From contig JAXHUH010000261.1 of assembly GCA_034211175.1 (NCBI GenBank), positions 1 to 18,431 on the forward strand: DNA of 18,431 nt, read 5' to 3'. The number at the start of each line of letters is the position of its first letter. Positions within the stretch are counted from its first letter, which is position 1. Below are positions 1-8,286 of the stretch, piece after piece. Position numbers and translations under genes: made by a program. The notes under the pieces were generated by a model, which saw nothing but the letters and a program-made list of their open reading frames with translations, searched no databases and was not told where the DNA came from. This stretch comes from JAXHUH01 sp034211175 (lineage in GTDB: Bacteria; Actinomycetota; Acidimicrobiia; Acidimicrobiales; CAIXPF01).

Positions 1-1
1 C

Positions 2-1645
2 ATGAGAACACCGTTGCTGGCGCCGCCGCTGCCGTCGAGCGTCGACACGACCAGCGAGCAGTTCCGCAAGAACCGGGATGACGTGTTGGAGCAGCTCGCC
101 GTCATCGAGGAGCTGCTCGGCCAGGCTGAGGCCGGGGGCGGTCCGGATTCGATCGCCCGCATGCGGTCCCGGGGCAAGATGCCCATCCGGGAGCGCATCG
201 CCAACGTGCTCGACCCCGACAGCCCGTTCCTGGAGATCAGCGCCCTCGCGGGCTACGGCTCCGACTACACCATCGGCGGCGGCATGGTCGTGGGCGTCGG
301 CGTCATCGCCGGCACCGAGTGCGTGATCATGGGCAACGACCCGTCCGTGCTGGGCGGTGCCCTGACCCCGTACGCGGGCAAGAAGTGGTCGCGGGCCATC
401 GAGATCGCCCGTGACAACCGCATGCCCTACATCAGCTTCGTGGAGTCCGCCGGCGCCGACCTGCGCATGGGCGGTGCCGGCAGCAGCGGGCCCAAGACCC
501 AGACCACGCACTTCGCCGAGTCCGGCCGGCCGTTCTACGAGATGATCGAGCTGTCCAAGCTGCGGATCCCGTCGGTGTGCGTGGTGTTCGGCTCGTCCAC
601 GGCCGGCGGCGCGTACCAGCCCGGGCTGTCCGACTACGTCATCGTCATCAAGGAGCAGTCGAAGATCTTCCTGGCCGGCCCGCCGCTGGTGAAGATGGCC
701 ACCGGCGAGGAGTCCGACGACGAGAGCCTCGGCGGCGCCGCCCTGCACGCCGAGGTCTCCGGCCTGGGCGACTACTTCGCCGAGGACGAGATGGACGCCC
801 TGCGGATGTGCCGGGAGGTGGTCTCGCACCTCGACATCCGCAAGCCGGGCCCGGACCCCTCCGGTCCCGGCGACGCGCCGCTCCACGACCCCGAGGAGCT
901 GCTCGGGCTGGTCAGCCGGGACCTGCGCCAGCCGGTGGACGTGCGCGACGTGATCGCCCGCACCGTCGACGGGTCCCGGTTCGAGGAGTTCAAGCCCCGG
1001 TGGGGCCCGACGATGGTGTGCGGGTGGGCCGAGATCCACGGGTACCCGGTGGGCATCCTGGGCAACAACGGGGTGATCTATCCCGATGCCTCCCAGAAGG
1101 CGGCCCACTTCATCCAGCTGTGCAACCAGACCGACACGCCGTTGGTGTTCCTGCAGAACGTCACCGGCTTCATGGTCGGCAAGGACTTCGAGGCCGAGGG
1201 CATCGTCAAGAAGGGCTCGCAGATGATCAACGCGGTCACCAACTCGACGGTGCCGCACCTGACGGTCATCATCGGCTCCAGCTACGGCGCCGGCACCTAC
1301 GGCATGTCGGGCCGGGCGTTCGGCAACCGGTTCACCTTCATCTGGCCCACGGCGAAGATCGCGGTGATGGGCCCGAAGCAGATCGCCGGTGTCATGTCGA
1401 TCGTCCGCCGGCAGCGGGCGGCCCGGAAGGGCGAGCCCTTCGACGAGGAGGAGGACGCCGCCATCGTGGCCATGGTGGAGGAGGCCCAGGAGAAGGGCTC
1501 GCTCGCCCTGGTGGCCACCGGTGCCATCAGCGACGACGGGATCATCGACCCGCGTGACACCCGCACCGTGCTGGGCATGACCCTGTCCGCCGTCCGCAAC
1601 CGAGCCATCGAGGGCTCCTCGAGCTACGGGGTGTTCCGCCTGTGA
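2..1645 (+). CDS. Acyl-CoA carboxylase beta (carboxyltransferase) subunit
   Basis: This subunit transfers carboxyl from carboxybiotin to an acyl-CoA, working with the biotin-bearing alpha subunit encoded next. The 547 residues cover both crotonase-like carboxyltransferase domains. The N-domain carries AGGAY at 201-205 and the C-domain SYGAGTYG around 427-434; these are the paired glycine-rich oxyanion-hole segments of the family. The stretch NNGVIYPDASQKAAHFI and the WPTAKIAVMGPKQ block are typical of methylcrotonyl-/geranyl-CoA carboxylase beta subunits rather than propionyl-CoA carboxylase. The length is slightly above the usual 530-540. The ATG lies one base inside the window edge, so its ribosome-binding site is unseen and the start is provisional. 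The stop overlaps the alpha start by four bases (GTGA), implying translational coupling. The family is sure. The exact substrate (3-methylcrotonyl-, geranyl- or another branched acyl-CoA) is inferred from the AtuA neighbour. Confidence 0.93.
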   Translation: MRTPLLAPPLPSSVDTTSEQFRKNRDDVLEQLAVIEELLGQAEAGGGPDSIARMRSRGKMPIRERIANVLDPDSPFLEISALAGYGSDYTIGGGMVVGVGVIAGTECVIMGNDPSVLGGALTPYAGKKWSRAIEIARDNRMPYISFVESAGADLRMGGAGSSGPKTQTTHFAESGRPFYEMIELSKLRIPSVCVVFGSSTAGGAYQPGLSDYVIVIKEQSKIFLAGPPLVKMATGEESDDESLGGAALHAEVSGLGDYFAEDEMDALRMCREVVSHLDIRKPGPDPSGPGDAPLHDPEELLGLVSRDLRQPVDVRDVIARTVDGSRFEEFKPRWGPTMVCGWAEIHGYPVGILGNNGVIYPDASQKAAHFIQLCNQTDTPLVFLQNVTGFMVGKDFEAEGIVKKGSQMINAVTNSTVPHLTVIIGSSYGAGTYGMSGRAFGNRFTFIWPTAKIAVMGPKQIAGVMSIVRRQRAARKGEPFDEEEDAAIVAMVEEAQEKGSLALVATGAISDDGIIDPRDTRTVLGMTLSAVRNRAIEGSSSYGVFRL

Positions 1646-3594
1646 CCCGTCCACTCACGTCCGTCCTCGTCGCCAACCGCGGCGAGATCGCCCGGCGGGT
1701 GTTCCGCACCGCCCGGGCCATGGGCCTGCGCTGCGTCGCCGTCTACGTCGACGCCGACGCCGACGCCCCCTTCGTCGCCGAGGCCGACGAGGCGATCCGC
1801 CTCGCCGACGGCGGCTACCTCGACGCCGACGCGGTCGTGGCCGCCGCCCGGGCCGCCGGCGCGGATGCCGTCCACCCCGGGTACGGGTTCCTCTCGGAGA
1901 ACGCCGGGTTCGCCCGGGCGGTGATCGACGCCGGCATCGCCTGGGTCGGGCCGACTCCCGAGGTCATCGAGTCGATGGGCGACAAGCTCGCCGCCAAGCA
2001 CATCGCCGTCGAGGCCGGCGTGCCGACCTTGCCGTCCTCGGACGATCCCACGCAGGCCGACGCGGTCGACTTCCCGCTGCTCGTCAAGGCGGCGGCCGGT
2101 GGTGGCGGCAAGGGGATGCGCATCGTCGAGCGGCCCGAGGACCTCGCCGAGGCCGTGGCCGCCGCCCAGCGGGAGGCCAAGGGCGCGTTCGGCGACGACC
2201 GCGTGTTCCTGGAGCGCTACGTCGCCCGGGCGCGGCACATCGAGATCCAGATCTTGGGCGACGAGCACGGCAACCTCATCCACCTCGGCGAGCGGGAGTG
2301 CTCCATCCAGCGCCGGCACCAGAAGGTGATCGAGGAGTCGCCGTCACCGGTCATCGACGACGCCCAGCGCGCCGCCATGGGCGACGCGGCCCTGGCGCTG
2401 GCCCGCACGCTCGGCTACCGCTCGGCGGGCACGGTCGAGTTCCTCTACGACGAGGACCGGCGGGAGTTCTCGTTCCTCGAGGTCAACACCCGCCTCCAGG
2501 TCGAGCACCCGGTCACCGAGGAGGTCACCGGCATCGACCTGGTCCGCGAGCAGCTGCGCATCGCCGCCGGGGAGGCGCTCGACCACGACCAGGCGTCGGT
2601 CACCTTCACCGGCCACGCGGTGGAGGCCCGGCTCTACGCCGAGGACCCGGCGGGCGGGTTCCTGCCCGCCACCGGACGCCTCGTCGCCTACGAGGAACCG
2701 GCCGAACCGGCCATCCGCTGGGACAGCGGCGTCAACGCCGGCTCCGTGGTCGGCGTGGACTTCGACCCGATGCTGGCCAAGGTGGTGGCCCACGGGCCCA
2801 CCCGGGCCGAGGCGGCCGGGCGCCTGGCGCTGGCGCTGGAGCGGCTCCACCTCGGCGGGGTGATCACGAACCGCGCCTTCCTCGCGGAGACGCTGCGCAC
2901 GCCCGAGTTCCTGGCGGGGGACACCACGACCGACTTCATCGAGCGGGTGGACCCGCCGAGGTCGCTGGTGCTCGACGAGCAGGCGTTGCGGCGGGCCGCC
3001 GTGGCCGCCGCCCTGTGGCTGCAGGGCGACAACCGCGCCCACGCGCGCGTGCTGGGCGAGCTGCCGTCGGGCTGGCGGAACTCGCTCATGCCCCGCGAGC
3101 GGGTCGTGCTCCGCCACGGCGGTGACGACGTCGAGGTCGCCTACCAGGCCCGCCGCGATGGCAGCTTCGCGGTGGGGGAGGGTCGGGCCCGGGTGCACGC
3201 CTGGTCCCCGGGCGAGATCGACGTCGAGCTCGACGGGCGCCGCACCAGGTCGCGGGTCACCGTCGCCGGATCGAGCATCCACGTGCAGGTGCCGAACGGC
3301 ACGGTGTCGTTCGAGATCGTCCCGCGGTTCGTCCCGCCGGGCGCCGACCTGGCCGGCGGCGGCCTCCACGCCCCCATGCCGGGCGCGGTGCTCGAGGTCC
3401 GCTGCGCCGCGGGCGACGAGGTCGAGGCCGGCCAGGTCCTGGTCGTCCTCGAGGCCATGAAGATGGAGCACCACGTCCGAGCCCCGGTGGGCGGCGTGGT
3501 CAGCGAGATCCGCGTCACCGCCGGTGACCAGGTCGACAACGGAGCGACGCTGCTCGTCATCGACGACGGCTCCGCGGAGGGAGATGCCACATGA
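1642..3594 (+). CDS. Acyl-CoA carboxylase alpha subunit (biotin carboxylase plus biotin carrier domain)
   Basis: This protein uses ATP and bicarbonate to carboxylate its own biotin, which then feeds the beta subunit. It has 650 residues. The biotin carboxylase domain (about 1-445) contains HPGYGFLSEN at 78-87, the ATP-grasp lysine K149 followed by the glycine loop GGGGKGM at 153-159, and the catalytic strand EVNTRLQVEH with E280, N282, R284, Q286 and E288. All are intact. A linker domain follows, then a biotinyl domain at the C-terminus with EAMKM at 604-608, so K607 should carry biotin. Length and layout match methylcrotonyl/geranyl-CoA carboxylase alpha subunits, which fuse the biotin carboxylase and carrier domains. 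The start is a GTG lying inside the beta stop, with no separate ribosome-binding site needed. The stop overlaps the next start as ATGA. Active enzyme needs biotin and BirA; a bioB gene lies on the other strand of this window. Confidence 0.95.
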   Translation: MTRPLTSVLVANRGEIARRVFRTARAMGLRCVAVYVDADADAPFVAEADEAIRLADGGYLDADAVVAAARAAGADAVHPGYGFLSENAGFARAVIDAGIAWVGPTPEVIESMGDKLAAKHIAVEAGVPTLPSSDDPTQADAVDFPLLVKAAAGGGGKGMRIVERPEDLAEAVAAAQREAKGAFGDDRVFLERYVARARHIEIQILGDEHGNLIHLGERECSIQRRHQKVIEESPSPVIDDAQRAAMGDAALALARTLGYRSAGTVEFLYDEDRREFSFLEVNTRLQVEHPVTEEVTGIDLVREQLRIAAGEALDHDQASVTFTGHAVEARLYAEDPAGGFLPATGRLVAYEEPAEPAIRWDSGVNAGSVVGVDFDPMLAKVVAHGPTRAEAAGRLALALERLHLGGVITNRAFLAETLRTPEFLAGDTTTDFIERVDPPRSLVLDEQALRRAAVAAALWLQGDNRAHARVLGELPSGWRNSLMPRERVVLRHGGDDVEVAYQARRDGSFAVGEGRARVHAWSPGEIDVELDGRRTRSRVTVAGSSIHVQVPNGTVSFEIVPRFVPPGADLAGGGLHAPMPGAVLEVRCAAGDEVEAGQVLVVLEAMKMEHHVRAPVGGVVSEIRVTAGDQVDNGATLLVIDDGSAEGDAT

Positions 3595-5357
3595 CCGAGC
3601 CGATCCGCATCGCCAACTGCTCGGGGTTCTACGGCGACCGCCTGGCCGCCGCCCGCGAGATGGTGGAGGGGGGGCCCATCGACGTGCTCACCGGCGACTG
3701 GCTGGCCGAGCTCACGATGCTCATCCTCCAGCGCACCCGGGCCAAGCGACCGCACGGGGGCTACGCCCGCACCTTCGTCACCCAGATGGAACAGGTGATG
3801 GGCAGCTGCCTGGACCGGGGGATCAAGGTCGTGTCCAACGCCGGCGGCCTCGACCCCGACGGCTGCGCCGATGCGGTCGCCGAGGTCGCCGACAAGCTCG
3901 GCCTGTCGCCCACCATCGCCTACGTCAACGGCGACGACATCCTCGGCCGCCTCGACGAACTGGTGGCGGCCGGCATCGACCTGTCCCACTTCGACACCGG
4001 CGAGCCGATCGGCGACACGTCGCGGTTCATCACCGCCAACGCCTACCTCGGGTGCTGGGGCATCGTCGAGGCGCTGAACGCCGGCGCCGACATCGTGGTC
4101 ACCGGCCGCACCACCGACGCCGCCGTAGTGTGCGGACCGGCGGCCTGGCACCACGGCTGGGCGCGCGACGACTGGGACCCGCTCGCCGGCGCCGTGGTCG
4201 CCGGGCACGTCATCGAGTGCGGCACCCAGGCCACCGGAGGGAACTACTCGTTCTTCACCGAGGTGCAGGGCCTCACCCACAGCGGGTTCCCTTGGGCCGA
4301 GATCGCCGCCGACGGGTCGACGGTGATCGGCAAGCACGACGGCACCGGCGGCGAGGTCTCCGTGGGCACCGTCACCTCCCAGCTGCTGTACGAGATCGCA
4401 TCGCCCGCCTACCTCGGCCCCGACGTCACCGCCCGATTCGACACGATCGAGCTCGAGCAGGTCGACCGGGACCGCGTTCGCATCAGCGGCACCAAGGGGG
4501 AGCCGCCGCCCTCGACGCTCAAGGTGGCGATGAACGAGCTCGGCGGGTTCCGCAACGAGGTCGGCGTCGGCCTCGTCGGCCTCGACATCGAGGAGAAGGC
4601 GGTGCTCGTCGAGGCCGCGTTCTGGGAGGCGCTGCCGTACTCGCCCGAGGACTACGCCTCGGCGAGCACCCGGCTGGTGCGCACCGACAAGGCCGACCCG
4701 GAGACGAACGAGGAGGCGATGGCCCAGTGGCGGCTGTCGCTGAAGGACCCCGACGAGCGCAAGGTCGGCCGGGTCGTGTTCGACGCCACCGTCGAGCTCG
4801 GTCTGGCCACCATCCCGGGCTTCACCGGTCTCGGTGGCGGCGGCCAGCAGGCCCGCCCTTACGGGGTGTACCGGCCGGCGGTCGTACCCGCCGACCTCGT
4901 GCCCCAGAACGTCGTCGTCCTCGGCGGTGCCCGCACCGTCGTGGAGTCCACCGCCCCGCCCGGCGACGTGGTGGTCGAGCCCACGCCCGGGCCGACGGCC
5001 AGCGCACCGGGCGGGAAGACCGTGCGGGCGCCGCTCGGCACGATCATCGGCAGCCGGTCCGGGGACAAGGGCGGCAACGCCAACCTCGGTGTGTTCGCCC
5101 GCACCGACGAGGCGTGGGCGTGGCTCGACTCGTTCCTCACCATCGACAAGATCGCCGAGCTGCTGCCCGAGGCCGCCCCGATGAAGATCGACCGGCACCG
5201 CCTGGCGTCGTTCCGTTCGCTGAACTTCGTGATCCACGGCCTGCTGGAGGAGGGCGTCGCCGCGTCCACGCGCAAGGACCCGCAGGCCAAGAGCCTGGGT
5301 GAGTGGCTGCGCGCCCGCGTCGTCGACATCCCCGCCGCACTCCTGGAAGGACGCTGA
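3591..5357 (+). CDS. AtuA-family protein (DUF1446), acyclic terpene utilisation type
   Basis: The protein has 588 residues. The long N-terminal domain (about 1-450) is AtuA/DUF1446, opening with IANCSGFYGDRL and followed by TGDWLAELTM, GYARTF and VVSNAGGLDP, all family signatures. A smaller C-terminal domain (about 470-580) carries GSRSGDKGGNAN at 487-498, the mark of the AtuA-like C-terminal fold often fused to it. The founding member belongs to the Pseudomonas geranyl/citronellyl catabolic cluster, and such genes commonly sit beside biotin-dependent acyl-CoA carboxylases, as here. The biochemical role of AtuA is not settled. A helper or hydratase-like role on the carboxylated acyl-CoA is only a guess. 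The start overlaps the carboxylase alpha stop by four bases (ATGA), so it is very probably co-translated. No truncation is seen. Confidence 0.9.
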   Translation: MTEPIRIANCSGFYGDRLAAAREMVEGGPIDVLTGDWLAELTMLILQRTRAKRPHGGYARTFVTQMEQVMGSCLDRGIKVVSNAGGLDPDGCADAVAEVADKLGLSPTIAYVNGDDILGRLDELVAAGIDLSHFDTGEPIGDTSRFITANAYLGCWGIVEALNAGADIVVTGRTTDAAVVCGPAAWHHGWARDDWDPLAGAVVAGHVIECGTQATGGNYSFFTEVQGLTHSGFPWAEIAADGSTVIGKHDGTGGEVSVGTVTSQLLYEIASPAYLGPDVTARFDTIELEQVDRDRVRISGTKGEPPPSTLKVAMNELGGFRNEVGVGLVGLDIEEKAVLVEAAFWEALPYSPEDYASASTRLVRTDKADPETNEEAMAQWRLSLKDPDERKVGRVVFDATVELGLATIPGFTGLGGGGQQARPYGVYRPAVVPADLVPQNVVVLGGARTVVESTAPPGDVVVEPTPGPTASAPGGKTVRAPLGTIIGSRSGDKGGNANLGVFARTDEAWAWLDSFLTIDKIAELLPEAAPMKIDRHRLASFRSLNFVIHGLLEEGVAASTRKDPQAKSLGEWLRARVVDIPAALLEGR

Positions 5358-5362
5358 CCACC

Positions 5363-6547
5363 ATGGACTTCGACATGCCGCCGGAGGACGACCCCCGCCG
5401 CCTGGTGGTGCGGGCGTGGCTGGACGAGCACCCGAACGCGTCGATGGCCGAGGTGGCCGAAGCCGGCTACGTGGTGCCCCACTGGCCCGAGCCCTGGGGC
5501 CTCGAGGCCGACCCGATGCGCCAGCTCATCATCGACGAGGAGCTGCACCGGGCGGGGATCCGCCGTCCGGGCGGGATCGGCATCGGATGGGCCGCGCCCA
5601 CCATCCTCCTGGCCGGGACCGAGGAGCAGAAGCAGCGGTACCTGCCGCCCATCCTCAGCGGCCAGGACCAGTGGTGCCAGCTGTTCAGTGAGCCCGACGC
5701 CGGGTCCGACCTCGCCTCCCTGCGGACCCGGGCGGTGCGCGACGGCGACAGCTACATCGTCAACGGATCCAAGATCTGGACCAGCGGCGGTCACCACAGC
5801 CGCTACGGGATCCTCATCGCCCGCACCGACCCCGAGGCCCCGAAGCACCGGGGGATCAGCTACTTCGTGTGCCCGATGGACCTGCCGGGTATGACGCTCG
5901 ACCCGATCATCGACATGACGACGGCGCACTCGTTCAACCAGGTCTTCTTCGAGGACGTCCGCCTGCCGGCCGAGAACCTCGTCGGCCAGGAGAACGACGG
6001 GTGGCGGCTCACCAAGGTGACCCTGTCGAACGAGCGGGTGATGCTGTCCTCGGCCGGATCGCTGTGGGGCGCCGGTCCCTCCGCGGCCGAGCTGATCGAG
6101 CTGGTGCGCGGCAACGGCGGGGAGACCGATCCGCTGCTGCGCCAGCGGCTCGCTGCCCTGCACTGCGAGGCCGAGGTGCTGCGCCTGAACCGGCTCCGCA
6201 CCCTGTCCGCACGGCTGAAGGGCCGGACACCCGGACCGGAGGCGTCCATCCAGAAGGCCATGGCCGACGAGCACGGCCAGCACGTCATGGAGCTGGCCAA
6301 GGACCTGGCCGGCACCGCCGGGGTCCTCGAGGGCTCCGGCCCACCCGGGCCCGTGCCCGAGGACGCCCGCACGGGCGCTACCGAGGTCAACGTCGACGCC
6401 CAGTTCCCCGACGTCCACCCCATCTGGCACTACGGCTTCCTGTTCTCGCCGGCGCTCACCATCGGCGGGGGCACGTTCGCCATCCAGCGCAACATCATCG
6501 GCGAGCTGGTGCTCGGCCTGCCCCGCGAACCACGGGTCGACCGATGA
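5363..6547 (+). CDS. Acyl-CoA dehydrogenase (FadE-like), copy 1
   Basis: This is a flavoenzyme that oxidises an acyl-CoA to the 2-enoyl-CoA, giving the substrate for the carboxylase. It has 394 residues from the ATG at 5363, which is preceded by GGAAGG at 5345-5350; longer in-frame starts would overlap the AtuA gene and add arginine-rich residues absent from the family. The middle domain shows QLFSEPDAGSDLASL and NGSKIWTSGGHHS, the flavin/substrate-binding signatures. The C-terminal domain ends with FAIQRNIIGELVLGLPRE. The usual medium-chain catalytic glutamate before the GT(S/F)xIQR motif is replaced by glycine (GGGTFAIQ). E224 in LSNERVML sits where isovaleryl-CoA and long-chain dehydrogenases keep their catalytic base, so activity is plausible. 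That position would fit branched substrates. The copy at 8287-9561 is a clear relative. Confidence 0.92.
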   Translation: MDFDMPPEDDPRRLVVRAWLDEHPNASMAEVAEAGYVVPHWPEPWGLEADPMRQLIIDEELHRAGIRRPGGIGIGWAAPTILLAGTEEQKQRYLPPILSGQDQWCQLFSEPDAGSDLASLRTRAVRDGDSYIVNGSKIWTSGGHHSRYGILIARTDPEAPKHRGISYFVCPMDLPGMTLDPIIDMTTAHSFNQVFFEDVRLPAENLVGQENDGWRLTKVTLSNERVMLSSAGSLWGAGPSAAELIELVRGNGGETDPLLRQRLAALHCEAEVLRLNRLRTLSARLKGRTPGPEASIQKAMADEHGQHVMELAKDLAGTAGVLEGSGPPGPVPEDARTGATEVNVDAQFPDVHPIWHYGFLFSPALTIGGGTFAIQRNIIGELVLGLPREPRVDR

Positions 6548-6575
6548 GCACCGCCCCGCAACCCGGAAGGAACCC

Positions 6576-7364
6576 ATGACCGACCTCGCATCCATCACCG
6601 CCGACCTGGCGGCCGAGCAGCAATCGCTCGACGACGTGGTCGCCGAGTTGACCCCCGAGCAGTGGGCCACGCCGACTCAGAGCCCGGGGTGGGCGGTGCG
6701 CGACCAGATCGGCCACCTCACCTACTTCGACGGTACGGCGACGCTCGCCATCACCGACGAGGCCCGGTTCCAGGCCAGCCTGGAGTCGCTCATGACCTCC
6801 GGTGACCGCATGGAGGCGGTGACGCTGTTCCGCGATCTCACCCCCGACGAGCTGCTGGCGAAGTGGCGCGCCAACCGGGCCGCGCTGCTCGACGCGGCGG
6901 CGAGCCTGGAGGACGGCGAGCGGGTGCCGTGGTACGGCCCGTCGATGAGCGCCAAGTCGTTCCTCACCGCCCGGCTCATGGAGTGCTGGGCGCACGGCAC
7001 CGACGTGGTCGACGCCGTCGATGGCCACCGGCCGCCCACCGACCGGCTCCGCCACGTCGCCCAGATCGGCTACATCACCCGGGGCTGGACCTACGTCAAC
7101 CGCGGTGAGGAGGTCCCGCCCGGCGACGTGCGGGTCGAGCTCACCTCGCCGTCGGGTGCCGAGGTGTGGACCTTCGGCCCCGACGACGCCGAGGCCACCG
7201 TCCAGGGTCCGGCCGAGCACTTCTGCCAGGTGGTCACCCAGCGGCGCCACCTGGACGACACCGATCTGGTCGTGGATGGCGGGATCGCCCGGGACTGGCT
7301 GTCCAAGGCCCAGGCCTACGCCGGCCCGCCCAGCGAGGGCCCAGCACCGAGGGGGAAGCGCTGA
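6576..7364 (+). CDS. TIGR03084-like DinB/maleylpyruvate isomerase-type metal-binding protein
   Basis: The 262-residue protein begins with a four-helix DinB-like domain of the mycothiol-dependent maleylpyruvate isomerase type. It shows SPGWAVRDQIGHL and MECWAHGTDV. H47, E136 and H140 fall in the pattern of the three zinc ligands of that family (one His early, then Glu and His four residues apart). The C-terminal half (about 160-262) resembles the accessory domain of TIGR03084 proteins. Members are common in actinobacteria beside acyl-CoA dehydrogenase and hydratase genes, but their reaction is not established. A mycothiol- or metal-dependent isomerisation or detoxification step is inference. 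The start ATG follows GGAAGG at an ordinary distance, 28 bases after the dehydrogenase stop. The stop shares one base with the next start (TGATG). Confidence 0.85.
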   Translation: MTDLASITADLAAEQQSLDDVVAELTPEQWATPTQSPGWAVRDQIGHLTYFDGTATLAITDEARFQASLESLMTSGDRMEAVTLFRDLTPDELLAKWRANRAALLDAAASLEDGERVPWYGPSMSAKSFLTARLMECWAHGTDVVDAVDGHRPPTDRLRHVAQIGYITRGWTYVNRGEEVPPGDVRVELTSPSGAEVWTFGPDDAEATVQGPAEHFCQVVTQRRHLDDTDLVVDGGIARDWLSKAQAYAGPPSEGPAPRGKR

Positions 7365-8155
7365 TGTCCGTCGTCCGCTCCGAGACCCGCGACGGGGTCT
7401 GCACCGTCACGCTGTGCGACACCGAGCACCGCAACGCGCTCGGCCGCCAGCTCGTCTCCGAGATGGTCGCCGCCTTCGAGGCCGCCGAGGCCGATGACGA
7501 CGTGCGGGTCATCGTGCTCACCAACGAGGGCTCGGCGTTCTGCGCCGGCGCCGACCTGTCGGAGCGCTCCTCGCCGAGCACCGACGACGCGCCGGCCGCG
7601 GTCAGCAGCCCCATGCACCTGTTCGGCCGGTTCGCCCGCTCGCCCAAGCCCTACGTCGGGCGCATCGCCGGGCACTGCGTGGCTGGGGGCATGGGTCTGG
7701 CCGCGGCCATGGACATCTCCGTGGCCGTCGAGGACGCCAAGTTCGGCTTCACCGAGGTGCGCATCGGCGTGGCCCCAGCCGTCATCTCGGTGGTGTGCCT
7801 GCCCAAGCTGCGCACCGCGGACGCCCGGGCGACGTTCCTGCGGGGCCACCGGTTCAGCGCCGTGGAGGCGGCCGAGATGGGTCTGATCAACGCGGCCGTG
7901 CCTGCTGACCGGCTCGACGCCGAGGTCGACGCCGTCGTCGACGACCTCCTCGACGCCGCCCCCGGCGGCCTCGCCGCAGCGAAGGAGCTGCTCGCCCGCG
8001 TGCCCCAGCTCGGCACCGACGCGGCCTTCGAGTGGACCTCGAAGATGTCGGCGCAGCTGTTCACCTCCGACGAGGCCCGCGAGGGCATGACCGCGTTCCT
8101 GGAGAAGCGCGCACCGTCGTTCTCCCGACGCCGGAACCCGAACCCCGGGCGGTGA
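7364..8155 (+). CDS. Enoyl-CoA hydratase, methylglutaconyl-CoA hydratase-like
   Basis: This crotonase-fold protein of 263 residues probably hydrates the carboxylated enoyl-CoA made by the carboxylase. CAGADL at 60-65 and GHCVAGGMGLAAAMD around 103-117 form the oxyanion hole. Both acidic catalytic positions are retained, E123 (VED) and E131 (FTE). The run FTEVRIGVAPAVIS closely resembles the corresponding segment of LiuC/AUH-type 3-methylglutaconyl-CoA hydratases, which supports a Liu/Atu-type pathway. The ATG at 7364 shares its A with the preceding stop and follows the purine-rich GAGGGGGAA. A longer in-frame extension back to 7166 is possible on paper, but it lies wholly inside the upstream gene and is rejected. 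This is the last gene of the operon; the next 131 bases are non-coding. Confidence 0.9.
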   Translation: MSVVRSETRDGVCTVTLCDTEHRNALGRQLVSEMVAAFEAAEADDDVRVIVLTNEGSAFCAGADLSERSSPSTDDAPAAVSSPMHLFGRFARSPKPYVGRIAGHCVAGGMGLAAAMDISVAVEDAKFGFTEVRIGVAPAVISVVCLPKLRTADARATFLRGHRFSAVEAAEMGLINAAVPADRLDAEVDAVVDDLLDAAPGGLAAAKELLARVPQLGTDAAFEWTSKMSAQLFTSDEAREGMTAFLEKRAPSFSRRRNPNPGR

Positions 8156-8286
8156 CGAGATGACCAGCTCGCCGTCGTGTGTCAGGATTCATCACGTCTC
8201 TCGATGGTACGTGAGACAGATCGTCTTTCATGTGCTGGCGAGGGTCAGTGCATCGACAGGCTGAGCAGGGACGCCGGAGGTTGCCG
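8156..8286 (+). promoter_or_regulatory. Spacer and likely promoter of the second acyl-CoA dehydrogenase
   Basis: This non-coding stretch separates the region A operon from the next gene. It contains an imperfect inverted repeat, GTCTCTC (8196-8202) and GTGAGAC (8211-8217), with 6 of 7 positions pairing around an 8-base spacer. The motif CGTGAGACAGATCG at 8210-8223 recurs with two changes before the P450. A TCATGT element at 8228-8233 equals one arm of the inverted repeat before the ferredoxin. A clear ribosome-binding site, GGAGG at 8276-8280, stands six bases before the ATG at 8287. I could not assign -35/-10 boxes with confidence. Confidence 0.5.

Noticed and set aside
3141..5237. A 698-codon minus-strand open frame opposite the carboxylase alpha and AtuA genes
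   Set aside because: It has no recognisable domain, lies antisense to two well-supported genes and has the low-complexity composition typical of GC-rich shadow frames.
5303..5362. Longer start for acyl-CoA dehydrogenase 1
   Set aside because: It adds about 20 arginine-rich residues overlapping the AtuA gene, whereas ATG 5363 has a good ribosome-binding site and matches family length.
7166..7363. Longer start for the enoyl-CoA hydratase
   Set aside because: The extension lies inside the preceding DinB gene in another frame and lacks family similarity. ATG 7364 follows a purine-rich ribosome-binding site and overlaps the previous stop by one base.
8230..8286. Small extra N-terminal peptide before acyl-CoA dehydrogenase 2
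   Set aside because: It is an in-frame read-in from the promoter region (MCWRGSVHRQ...). The ribosome-binding site and family start point to ATG 8287.
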